Shown piece by piece: positions 1 to 6,150 of a DNA stretch of 10,045 nt. The stretch covers positions 1 through 10,045 of the forward strand of contig JANWHI010000086.1 of the NCBI GenBank assembly GCA_025450495.1, written 5' to 3'. The DNA is from Candidatus Dormiibacter sp. (GTDB lineage Bacteria > Chloroflexota > Dormibacteria > UBA8260). Numbering within the stretch: position 1 is the first letter of the stretch; each line of letters opens with the position of its first letter. The position numbers were made by a program, and so were the translations under genes. The notes below the pieces were generated by a model. The model was not told the DNA's origin. It ran no database searches and was given only the letters and a program-made list of their open reading frames with translations.

Positions 1-888
1 CGTGCCCTGGCGCACCCGCAGGTCGCGGATCCCGGCCTCCTCGCCGCCCTGGGCGCGTTTCAGCCAGTGGGCCGAGGGGTCGAGGAGGTCGCGAAGCACT
101 CGCTCGGGCGCGCGCGTGGTCACCGACACCCGTCCGTCGATCGCAACCCTGTCGACCGCGGGGATCCGGGCGAGCGCGTCGACATCGACCCCGTGCGGCG
201 CATCGAACTCGATGGTCGTTCCCGGGGAGTGGGCGGCGATCAGCCGCGCCGGGATGTCGAGCGCCACGATCTTGCCGTGGTCGATGACCGCGACGCGTGC
301 GCAGAGTCGCTCCGCCTCCTCCATGTTGTGTGTGGTCAGCACCACTGTCTTGCCGCGCTGCCGCACCCCTTCGATGACGTCCCAGATGTTCAGCCGCGCC
401 TGCGGGTCGAGCCCGGTGGTCGGCTCGTCGAGGAAGACCACCTCGGGGTCGTTGACAAGCGCCAGCGCGATCGACAGCCGCTGCATCTGGCCGCCGGACA
501 GGTCGGTTGCGTAGGTGCCGGCCTTCTCCTCGAGGTCGAACTCCTCGAGGGCGTCATCGGTGGCGCGCGCGGTGGGGAAGAGGGCGGCGAAGAGATCGAT
601 CGCCTCGCGCACCTTGGTCAGTGGCGGCAGGGCGGTGGCCTGCAGCTGCACCCCGATCCGTGCCTTGATGGCGCGGGCGTCGCGCACCACGTCCGACCCG
701 AGCACGGTCGCGCTTCCCCCGTCAGGGGCGCGAAGGCCCTCGAGCATCTCCATGGTGGTGGTCTTGCCCGCGCCGTTGGGCCCGAGCATGCCGAAGACCT
801 CGCCACTTTCGACGCTGAAGCTGACCCCATCGACGGCGACGAGATCCCCGTAGCGCTTGACCAGGTCGCGGGCTTCGATCACCGCCAT
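1..888 (-). CDS. DrrA-type ABC transporter ATP-binding protein (3' end off the left edge)
   Basis: ATPase subunit of an ABC exporter of the daunorubicin-resistance (DrrA/CcmA) class, which energises export of a drug, lipid or polyketide through a separate DrrB/ABC-2 permease. The 296 residues in the window contain, in order, Walker A GPNGAGKTT (36-44), a Q-loop in GVQLQ (79-83), the signature LSGGQMQR (130-137), Walker B VVFLDEP (150-156) and the H-loop histidine at 187 in TTHNMEEAE. The part after residue 215 matches the C-terminal accessory region of DrrA proteins and is still open at base 1, so the gene is partial; a typical member has 300-330 residues. The ATG at 888 starts directly on the conserved beta strand (MAVIEARDLVKRYG), and no upstream in-frame start was found. 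No clear Shine-Dalgarno precedes it, but a perfect hairpin sits at 903-920. A permease gene would be expected just beyond the left edge. The exported substrate cannot be told from this sequence. Confidence 0.95.
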   Translation of the reverse strand, partial: MAVIEARDLVKRYGDLVAVDGVSFSVESGEVFGMLGPNGAGKTTTMEMLEGLRAPDGGSATVLGSDVVRDARAIKARIGVQLQATALPPLTKVREAIDLFAALFPTARATDDALEEFDLEEKAGTYATDLSGGQMQRLSIALALVNDPEVVFLDEPTTGLDPQARLNIWDVIEGVRQRGKTVVLTTHNMEEAERLCARVAVIDHGKIVALDIPARLIAAHSPGTTIEFDAPHGVDVDALARIPAVDRVAIDGRVSVTTRAPERVLRDLLDPSAHWLKRAQGGEEAGIRDLRVRQGT

Positions 889-902
889 CGGGCCGGAGTA
901 TG

Positions 903-920
903 CTCGACGGGGCCGTCGAG
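903..920 (-). other. Perfect 8-bp inverted repeat between the lipoprotein and DrrA-type genes
   Basis: CTCGACGG (903-910) and CCGTCGAG (913-920) are perfect reverse complements separated by two G residues; in RNA the loop would be about four bases with a seven-pair stem. It fills most of the 46-base gap between the lipoprotein stop and the DrrA-type start. No T-run follows on the minus strand, so it is not a canonical intrinsic terminator. It could act as an attenuator, an RNA processing or stability element, or a structure affecting initiation of the downstream gene. Function is inference. Confidence 0.45.
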
Positions 921-934
921 GCCGCCTGCCCGGG

Positions 935-1591
935 TCAGTGAGCGCTGGGCGACCCGGTCACGGCTTGCAGCGGCGTCGGCGTGGCCAGGCCGAGCTCGAT
1001 CGCGGTCTGGCGGTGGGCGAGGAGAAGGGCGTCGTCGGGGCGGGTGCCGCCGTCGCGGCCGCGCACCACCAGGATGTCGAGCAGGTTGTCGACACGCCAC
1101 TCCACGGTGATCTCGACGACGCGCACGCCGCTGTTCGGGTCGGTGAGCACGCGGCTGGTGGCGTGGGCTGCGTCCCCCAGGCTGCCGGTCGAGATCGCGA
1201 CGGCGCCGGCGATGGCGTCGAGCCTGGCGATGTCGCTGCCGTATGGCACCGCGGCGCCGGCTGCGCTGGCGAACTCCGCAACCGTGTCGCCGATCTGGAC
1301 TGGCCCGTTGACCACGGCGAGATTGCTGGCGGCGCGGAAGAAGTCCACCGCGGCAGCGCCGGTGAATCCCGCCGTCGCCAGCTCGCTGGCCCTAGGTGCG
1401 TCACCCGCGGCGAGGGTGGTGATCGACAGCGCATGCGCGGGCGTGTCGACGCTGAAGTCCGGGGCGACCAGCTGGTCGAGGGTGAGCAGATACGTCGCCG
1501 GGACTGCCTGCAGCGTCGCCGCGGACATGGCGGTGGCACACCCGGCGGTGGCGGCGACCACCAGAATCGCGACACTGCAGGCGGCGCGCAC
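935..1591 (-). CDS. Putative secreted lipoprotein of unknown family
   Basis: A 218-residue protein that I do not recognise. It opens with a short signal-like segment: an arginine at position 2, a hydrophobic stretch (SVAILVVAATAG, 6-17) and Cys18 within TAGC, a loose lipobox (the -3 residue is Thr rather than the usual Leu). The mature part is soluble, Ala-rich and has no further membrane segment; residues 155-178 (GVRVVEITVEW...LLDILVVRG) look like two beta strands. The GTG at 1591 is chosen because AGGA (minus strand, 1604-1601) lies nine bases upstream and the start falls five bases after the permease stop. A longer in-frame ATG at 1783 would overlap the permease by nearly 190 bases and bury the signal peptide, so it is rejected. 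The tight spacing implies co-transcription, and perhaps translational coupling, with the ABC permease. By context it is probably an extracytoplasmic partner of that exporter, but this is inferred only from position. Confidence 0.75.
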   Translation of the reverse strand: MRAACSVAILVVAATAGCATAMSAATLQAVPATYLLTLDQLVAPDFSVDTPAHALSITTLAAGDAPRASELATAGFTGAAAVDFFRAASNLAVVNGPVQIGDTVAEFASAAGAAVPYGSDIARLDAIAGAVAISTGSLGDAAHATSRVLTDPNSGVRVVEITVEWRVDNLLDILVVRGRDGGTRPDDALLLAHRQTAIELGLATPTPLQAVTGSPSAH

Positions 1592-1596
1592 CGCCG

Positions 1597-4083
1597 TCAG
1601 TCCTGGCGGATCGCCGACACGATGCTGCTGCGCGACACGCGTATCGCCGGAACCACCGTGGCGATGATGCTGCCGCCCACCACCGCGCTGACGACCGCGA
1701 TCGCCGTGGTCAGCGGGAACACGAAGTCGGGCGCGAAGCCCGGGGTGGCCACGGCGCGCAGCATCCCCAGCACCACGGCGCACCCGGTGAGCAGGCCGAG
1801 GACGGCACCGCTGGCGGCGAGCACTGCGGCCTCGGTGAGCACCATGCGTCGCGCTCCGACACGATCGAGTCCCACAGCGCGCATCATGCTCAATTCCCGC
1901 GCGCCCTGGCGGATGTTGACGGTCAGGGTGTTCACCACGGCGATCATGGACATGACCAGCGCCACCACAGCCACCGCGAGGAGGAGGGCCAGCGCGTGGT
2001 TCAGCGCGCGCGCTGCGCTGGCCCGTACGTCGTCCACGGTGACAGCGCTGAGACCGAGCTGCGCCGCGTTGGTGCTCACCGCGCCGGTGTTGCCGTTGGT
2101 CACGATGTCGAGGTCGTCGAAGCCGGAGGCGTTGTTGCCGAAGTACGAGAGCGCCTGCTGCCTGTCCATGATCAGTGACTCGTCACCGTTGCCAGAAGGG
2201 AACGAGTGGTCGACGATGCCGGCCACCAGGAACGAGACGGTTCCCTTGCTCGTGACCAGGGGCACCGACGAGCCGAGCAGCCAGCCGTGCGCGGACGCGA
2301 ACCCGCTGGGAGCGAGCAGCGCCGGTCCGTCGCTGATGGCACGCAGTGCATCGGCGCGCGCCGGCGTGGTCACGTGGAGCGCGCCGCCGCCCTGGTAGTA
2401 GGCGGTGGAGATGGTGGTCACCGCGAGGACCGAGCTGCCACTGGCAACCGACATGAAACGCAGAGGAAGCGCCGCGCGGACGCCCGGCGCCTGCGCGAAG
2501 GACGCCGCGACGGTGTCGGTCTGCGCCACCGGGCTGCGCACCACCATGTCGCCGTTGAAGAGCTGCGACACCCAGGCGTTGCCACCGGCGACGGCGCCTG
2601 CCGTGAGGGCGCTGACCGCGACCGAGCACGCCACGCTGATGGTCAGCCCACTCAAGGTCAACGCGGTGCGGTTGCGCCGCCGCACCAGGTTGCGGGTGGC
2701 GACGAATGCCTTGGGCGTGAAGAGCGAGGCGATGGCGCCGACCAGCCATGCCGTCCAGGGAGCCAGCACCGGGAGAGCGCAGAGCACCCCGGCGATCACC
2801 ATGACGGTGCCGAAGGCCGCGGCGGTGCTGCTGCCGGTGATGAACAGCACCACGCCGGCCAGCAGGGCAAGCGGCGTCAGGCTGATCGGGAACGGTGCGA
2901 TCCGTTCGCGTTCTGCGCTTGGGTGCGGGCGCAGCCCGGCGAGGATGGAGCGCCTGCCGGGACCGAGCGCGGGGATGGCGCCGCCGACCAGCGCCGCCAG
3001 CGAGCCGGCGAGCGCGGCGAGCAGCAGCTGGACGGCGCTGATGTCGAGCGACGGGACCGGCAGGTCAGAGGGCGTCAGCCATCCTTCGAGCACGGCGGCA
3101 AGCCCGCTCCCGGCGAGCAGGCCGACGGGAATCGCGGCCGCAGTGACGATGGCCACCTCGAGAAGGAAAACGCGGAACACCTGTCGCGACGAGGCGCCGG
3201 CGGCGCGAAGCAGGCCGACCTCCCGGCGCCGCTCATTGGCCGCCAGGGCGACGCTGTTGGCCGTGGCACCGGCGCCGACCACGACGCTGAGCACGGTGAC
3301 CAGCAGCAGCAGAGGCTGCACCTCACCGAGCGGCGAGCTGACCCTGGCGACGGGGTTGACGGTGGTGATCGGCACCCCGACCGTGGACTGCACCTCGTCG
3401 GCGACACGGGTTGGATCGGCGCCGGCGGTGAGGTGGAGCGCGACAAACGCGGTGCGCAGTCCGAGGCGGAACTGCTCGAGCATCGAGGTCTCGGTGACAT
3501 AGATGCCGCTGCGGGTGAAGCTGGTGGGGCCGTTGGTCGCGAAGCCGACGATGGTGAAGCTGTCCGGCCCGGTGGTGGTGGTCAGCTCGATGGCATCGCC
3601 GAGCGCAAGCGGCCTGCTGTGCGCGGCCGACGCGAGCAGGCCGGCGAGGCCCTGGTCGACGACGACCTCGGTGTGGCTGTTGGCTGCCGGCATACGGCCC
3701 GACGCCAGCGACACCCGGCGCAGCGCGACGTTGCCATCACGCACGGCGACAAGGTCGACCGTTGTCCCGTTGACATCGTCAGGGCTGGCCCTTGCGATGA
3801 CGCGCTTGTGGTACAGCGGCACCGCGTCGGCGACACCGGGCAGCGTCCGCAGCGTGGCCGCGGCGTCCGCGGTCAGCCCGGTGCCGGCGGTGACGCGAAC
3901 GTCGAGGCTCGACGATCCCGCCGATGCCTGCGCAGCCGAGCGCGACTCGGCGTCGAGCCCGCTGACGGTGACCGCGACACCGAGGATGACGGCGATGCCG
4001 AGCGCTACCGCGCAGAGATTGAGCAGCGAGGGGAGCGGCCGGCCCCGGATGGCGCGCACGGCGAGCGCCCAGGTCAGGCTCAC
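1597..4083 (-). CDS. MacB/LolC-like ABC transporter permease with duplicated FtsX domain
   Basis: Membrane subunit (828 residues) of a type-VII (MacB/FtsX/LolCDE) ABC transporter, a class that uses mechanical coupling to move lipids, lipoproteins, peptides or drugs, or to control envelope enzymes. The protein is an internal duplication. Half one has TM1 (about 18-42), an extracytoplasmic domain (about 45-255) and three TMs (about 257-280, 305-332, 350-372). Two central TMs lie at about 402-445. Half two has a TM (about 473-500), a second extracytoplasmic domain (about 503-695) and three TMs (about 697-722, 750-776, 790-815). Each half carries the FtsX cytoplasmic signature: NERRREVGLLRAAGAS (283-298) and IRQGARELSMMRAVGLD (724-740). 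The length is normal for the Gram-positive 10-TM form. The start is GTG at 4083, with AAGG seven bases upstream (4094-4091); the first four bases GTGA overlap the ATPase stop, a sign of translational coupling. The substrate is unknown. Confidence 0.93.
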   Translation of the reverse strand: MSLTWALAVRAIRGRPLPSLLNLCAVALGIAVILGVAVTVSGLDAESRSAAQASAGSSSLDVRVTAGTGLTADAAATLRTLPGVADAVPLYHKRVIARASPDDVNGTTVDLVAVRDGNVALRRVSLASGRMPAANSHTEVVVDQGLAGLLASAAHSRPLALGDAIELTTTTGPDSFTIVGFATNGPTSFTRSGIYVTETSMLEQFRLGLRTAFVALHLTAGADPTRVADEVQSTVGVPITTVNPVARVSSPLGEVQPLLLLVTVLSVVVGAGATANSVALAANERRREVGLLRAAGASSRQVFRVFLLEVAIVTAAAIPVGLLAGSGLAAVLEGWLTPSDLPVPSLDISAVQLLLAALAGSLAALVGGAIPALGPGRRSILAGLRPHPSAERERIAPFPISLTPLALLAGVVLFITGSSTAAAFGTVMVIAGVLCALPVLAPWTAWLVGAIASLFTPKAFVATRNLVRRRNRTALTLSGLTISVACSVAVSALTAGAVAGGNAWVSQLFNGDMVVRSPVAQTDTVAASFAQAPGVRAALPLRFMSVASGSSVLAVTTISTAYYQGGGALHVTTPARADALRAISDGPALLAPSGFASAHGWLLGSSVPLVTSKGTVSFLVAGIVDHSFPSGNGDESLIMDRQQALSYFGNNASGFDDLDIVTNGNTGAVSTNAAQLGLSAVTVDDVRASAARALNHALALLLAVAVVALVMSMIAVVNTLTVNIRQGARELSMMRAVGLDRVGARRMVLTEAAVLAASGAVLGLLTGCAVVLGMLRAVATPGFAPDFVFPLTTAIAVVSAVVGGSIIATVVPAIRVSRSSIVSAIRQD
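1601..1604 (-). promoter_or_regulatory. Ribosome-binding site of the lipoprotein gene
   Basis: AGGA on the minus strand, inside the last codons of the permease gene and nine bases before the GTG at 1591. It supports the short lipoprotein form over the longer in-frame alternative starting at 1783. Confidence 0.5.
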
Positions 4084-4904
4084 AGGTCGACCTTGTCGAG
4101 CCGCTCCACGAGCAGGCCGATGACGGCGCCCTCGTCGGCGCCGGCGCTGTGGTCGAGACGCACCTCATCGACGATCTCACCGTCGCGCATCAGCAGGACG
4201 CGATCGGCGTGGGAGGCAACGCGCGCGTCGTGGGTGACCAGGATCGTGGTCTGCTGCTCGCTGCGGCAGAGGCGGGCGAGCAGGGCCATGACCTCGTGGC
4301 CACTGGTCCAGTCGAGGTTGCCGGTTGGCTCGTCGGCGAGCAGAAGCGCGGGCGCGGCCGCCAGGGCTCGGGCGATCGCCACGCGCTGCTGCTCGCCGCC
4401 GGAGATCTCCTCGGGGCCGTGTCCCTGCAAGCCGTGCAGGTTGAGCTCCTTCATCAACACCGAGACGCGATCGCCGATGGCGCGGCGGCTGACCCGGGCT
4501 TCGCGATATCGGCGCGGGCCCTCGTTGCGCAGCCGCAGCGGCAGGGCGACGTTCTCGGCGGCGGTGAGGTTGGGGAGCAGGTTGAAGAATTGGAAGACGA
4601 AGCCGATGCGGTCGCGGCGGAATGCCGAGAGAGCGGCATCATCGAGGTCGTACAACGAGCAGCCGTCGACGGCGACGGTGCCGCTGTCCGGCGGCTCGAG
4701 GCCGCCGAGGATGTGCAGCAGCGTGCTCTTGCCGCAGCCGCTGGGCCCCATCAGCGCGACGAAGTCGCCGCGCTCGACCTCGAGCGAGACGCCTCGGAGG
4801 ACGTCGCGTGGCGGGCGGCTGATGCGATAGGACTTGACAAGGTTGCTGGCGACGATCACCGCGGTTGCTGCGGGCGCTGGCACGGGCGTGGTCATGGTTG
4901 TCAT
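4080..4904 (-). CDS. LolD/MacB-type ABC transporter ATP-binding protein
   Basis: The 274-residue ATPase that pairs with the downstream FtsX-type permease. All nucleotide-binding motifs are present: Walker A GPSGCGKST (53-61), Q-loop Gln105 in FVFQFFNLLP (the FQxFNLLP pattern typical of LolD/MacB/FtsE-like ATPases), signature ISGGEQQR (167-174), Walker B LLLADEP (187-193), D-loop NLD (196-198) and H-loop His225 in VTHD. A basic stretch near 129-146 makes the helical domain slightly longer than usual. The ATG at 4904 is chosen because GAGGA (4915-4911) stands six bases upstream; an in-frame ATG at 4961 would add 19 residues without such a site. An Ala/Pro-rich lead of about 15 residues precedes the conserved core. 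The stop codon overlaps the permease start (GTGA at 4083-4080), so the two subunits are probably made in a fixed ratio. The CAP-domain gene lies 69 bases upstream on the same strand. Confidence 0.95.
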   Translation of the reverse strand: MTTMTTPVPAPAATAVIVASNLVKSYRISRPPRDVLRGVSLEVERGDFVALMGPSGCGKSTLLHILGGLEPPDSGTVAVDGCSLYDLDDAALSAFRRDRIGFVFQFFNLLPNLTAAENVALPLRLRNEGPRRYREARVSRRAIGDRVSVLMKELNLHGLQGHGPEEISGGEQQRVAIARALAAAPALLLADEPTGNLDWTSGHEVMALLARLCRSEQQTTILVTHDARVASHADRVLLMRDGEIVDEVRLDHSAGADEGAVIGLLVERLDKVDL

Positions 4905-4910
4905 CTGGAG

Positions 4911-4915
4911 TCCTC
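4911..4915 (-). promoter_or_regulatory. Ribosome-binding site deciding the ABC ATPase start
   Basis: GAGGA on the minus strand, six bases before the ATG at 4904. It is the best Shine-Dalgarno near either candidate start and selects the 274-residue form over the 293-residue form. Confidence 0.75.
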
Positions 4916-4951
4916 GGCTCTGTGGTTGGGCGACGGAGCGGATGGGGTGCA

Positions 4952-4967
4952 CCACCCGCACGGGTGG
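4952..4967 (-). terminator. Hairpin just after the CAP-domain gene, possible weak terminator
   Basis: CCACCC (4952-4957) and GGGTGG (4962-4967) form a perfect six-pair stem with a four-base loop, six bases beyond the CAP gene stop codon. On the minus strand it is followed by TGCACCCC, not a T-run, so it does not meet the usual intrinsic-terminator pattern. It may cause partial termination or protect the 3' end of the CAP message, with read-through into the ABC genes. Confidence 0.35.
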
Positions 4968-4973
4968 ACGACG

Positions 4974-5927
4974 TCAGCTGATGAGGTAGCTCTCCAGCAC
5001 CGCCTCGATGGAGTCGAAGAGCAGTCCGCCGTTGGTGTCTGGGAGGGGGGGCACGGTCAGCGATGGCAGCGGCGGCGGCGTTGGCGTCGGGGCAGGGGTC
5101 GGGGTGGCGGCCGGCACCGCGGGTGGCGGCACGACGACAGTCGTCGTCGCGGGCGGCTGCACAGGTGCCGCTGGGCCGGGGACGTTGCGGGGCGGGCTCG
5201 GCGGGGCGGGCGGCTTCGGTGGTGGCGGGGGAGGTGGTGGCGGCGGCGGCGAGCCGAGCTGGGCGAACTCCTCGGAGAACATCCACACCCCGGCGTAGCT
5301 GCCGCAGCTGCATGTCCAGACGCGTGAGCCCGAGGTGGCGGAGCCGACCCCGAGCGAGGTGAAGTTGCCGTTGAGGATGTTGGCGCGGTGGTCGGGGCTG
5401 TTCATGAACGCGGAGTTGATCGCAGCCACGCCGCCACCGTTCCAGCCGATGTTCTCGCCCGCGGATCGGTAGTTGATGCCGAAGGCATGCATCATCGAGA
5501 AAACCAGCTGACCGCAGCCGAGGATCGGATGCGCAAAGTAGTTGCGGTTGATCATGTCCACGGAGCGACCGAGGACTGTGAGGCCGGGGCAGCCGCCATA
5601 ACGCCCGCCTTCGCCGACGGCGCTGAGCGTGCCGTTCCAGCTCAGCGCGCGCACTCCGTTGCTGGCCCGATCCTGGTTGGTGTAGCTGAAGAGAGCAGAG
5701 TCGGCGCCCCCATCGGCGCGCACCGGGGTCGCGGTGCCCACCGCGTGCAGCGCCGCGATGACCACGCCCGCGAGAACCGCGGTGTAGGTGCTGGTGATGG
5801 CAACGCGGCGCCACGTCCGGGGCTCGGGTGCCGGCTGGTCATCCCCAGCGCGGACGGCAGCCGCGGAGGCGGCGAGCGCGTCCCATCGGTCGGTCTCACA
5901 GACAGCAGTGGTTCCCTTCATAAGCAT
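4974..5927 (-). CDS. Membrane-anchored or secreted CAP/YkwD-domain protein with proline-rich tail
   Basis: A 317-residue extracytoplasmic protein of the CAP superfamily (SCP/PR-1/YkwD; Pfam CAP). It has a polar N-terminus of about 40 residues, one hydrophobic segment (about 43-63), an Ala-rich site that might be cut by signal peptidase (PVRA-DGG, near 68-73), then the CAP domain (about 78-225). Characteristic CAP residues are visible: the NQDRASNGVRAL helix, His133 in NYFAHP, Glu158 in SAGENIGWN, His180 in SPDHRANIL, the GVG turn and Glu219/Glu220 in MFSEEFAQ. Four cysteines (113, 138, 206, 208) lie in the exported part and may form disulfides. A Pro/Thr/Ala tail of about 75 residues, beginning with 11 consecutive prolines (227-237), ends in a short non-repetitive peptide (DTNGGLLFDSIEAVLESYLIS region). 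Bacterial CAP proteins are secreted and mostly uncharacterised. The start is uncertain: GTG 5930, ATG 5927 and ATG 5921 are clustered, with AGGGGTG upstream. An ATG at 6077 would extend the frame across the operator-like repeat and is rejected. Confidence 0.88.
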   Translation of the reverse strand: MLMKGTTAVCETDRWDALAASAAAVRAGDDQPAPEPRTWRRVAITSTYTAVLAGVVIAALHAVGTATPVRADGGADSALFSYTNQDRASNGVRALSWNGTLSAVGEGGRYGGCPGLTVLGRSVDMINRNYFAHPILGCGQLVFSMMHAFGINYRSAGENIGWNGGGVAAINSAFMNSPDHRANILNGNFTSLGVGSATSGSRVWTCSCGSYAGVWMFSEEFAQLGSPPPPPPPPPPPKPPAPPSPPRNVPGPAAPVQPPATTTVVVPPPAVPAATPTPAPTPTPPPLPSLTVPPLPDTNGGLLFDSIEAVLESYLIS

Positions 5928-5962
5928 CACGAATACCGCACCCCTGCGGGCGTGTGGTGGCC

Positions 5963-5981
5963 CGGTAACGATTCGTAACCG
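5963..5981. promoter_or_regulatory. GTAAC direct repeat / near-palindromic operator candidate
   Basis: The 19 bases CGGTAACGATTCGTAACCG hold two GTAAC direct repeats starting ten bases apart (5965 and 5975). The same 19 bases also read as an inverted repeat with 8 of 9 matching positions per arm. The element lies 36 bases upstream of the CAP gene start and is the only AT-rich block in the region. OmpR-family response regulators of envelope homeostasis (WalR, and MtrA in actinobacteria) bind direct repeats spaced about one helical turn, often upstream of wall hydrolase genes. Assignment to such a regulator is inference. Confidence 0.45.
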
Positions 5982-6135
5982 TGATGTCTGAGATCCGTCG
6001 ACCGGGGCGGTCGGCCTGTTGCCGGGAGGGCTCGCGATGTGGTGGGTGTGCGCTTCGGCTTGACAGGATCGTTGCAAGGTCCGCGCGGTCGTGCGAGCAG
6101 CGAGAACTAGCCTGTGTCAGGAGGTCATTTGTCAG

Positions 6136-6141
6136 AAGGAG
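6136..6141 (+). promoter_or_regulatory. Ribosome-binding site of the CpaF-type gene
   Basis: AAGGAG, nine bases before the ATG at 6151. It decides this start over an in-frame GTG at 6091, which would add 20 residues and has no comparable site. Confidence 0.75.
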
Positions 6142-6150
6142 ACGCGCCGG

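Larger units (their letters stand above)
5928..6150. promoter_or_regulatory. Divergent intergenic region between the CAP and CpaF-type genes
   Basis: A 223-base gap separating the minus-strand cluster from the plus-strand genes, so promoters in both directions are expected. It contains the GTAAC repeat element (5963-5981) and a small inverted repeat CGACCG-GGG-CGGTCG (5999-6013). A TTGACA -35-like hexamer occurs on the plus strand at 6060-6065, but no matching -10 sits 16-18 bases downstream; TAGCCT at 6108-6113 is too far away to pair with it. No promoter can be named with confidence. Confidence 0.5.

Noticed and set aside
935..1783. The longer, 282-residue form of the lipoprotein gene starting at ATG 1783.
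   Set aside because: The extra N-terminus is Arg/Gly-rich shadow of the permease end; the GTG at 1591 has AGGA upstream and gives a clean signal peptide.
857..2398. A 513-codon plus-strand open frame opposite the lipoprotein and the end of the permease.
   Set aside because: No domain, no ribosome-binding site, composition of a shadow frame; the minus strand has the signal peptide, membrane segments and FtsX signature.
2206..4830. An 874-codon open frame on the plus strand, opposite the ABC permease and ATPase.
   Set aside because: Its translation is Arg/Gly/Asp/Gln-rich low-complexity without motifs, and it is antisense to two genes with unmistakable ABC domains; it is a high-GC shadow frame.
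5008..5298. A Gly-rich plus-strand frame that looks like a repetitive secreted protein.
   Set aside because: It is the antisense reading of the polyproline tail of the CAP protein.
6060..6113. TTGACA (6060-6065) and TAGCCT (6108-6113) as a promoter for the CpaF-type gene.
   Set aside because: The hexamers are 42 bases apart, far from the 16-18 needed, and no better -10 lies at the right distance from TTGACA.
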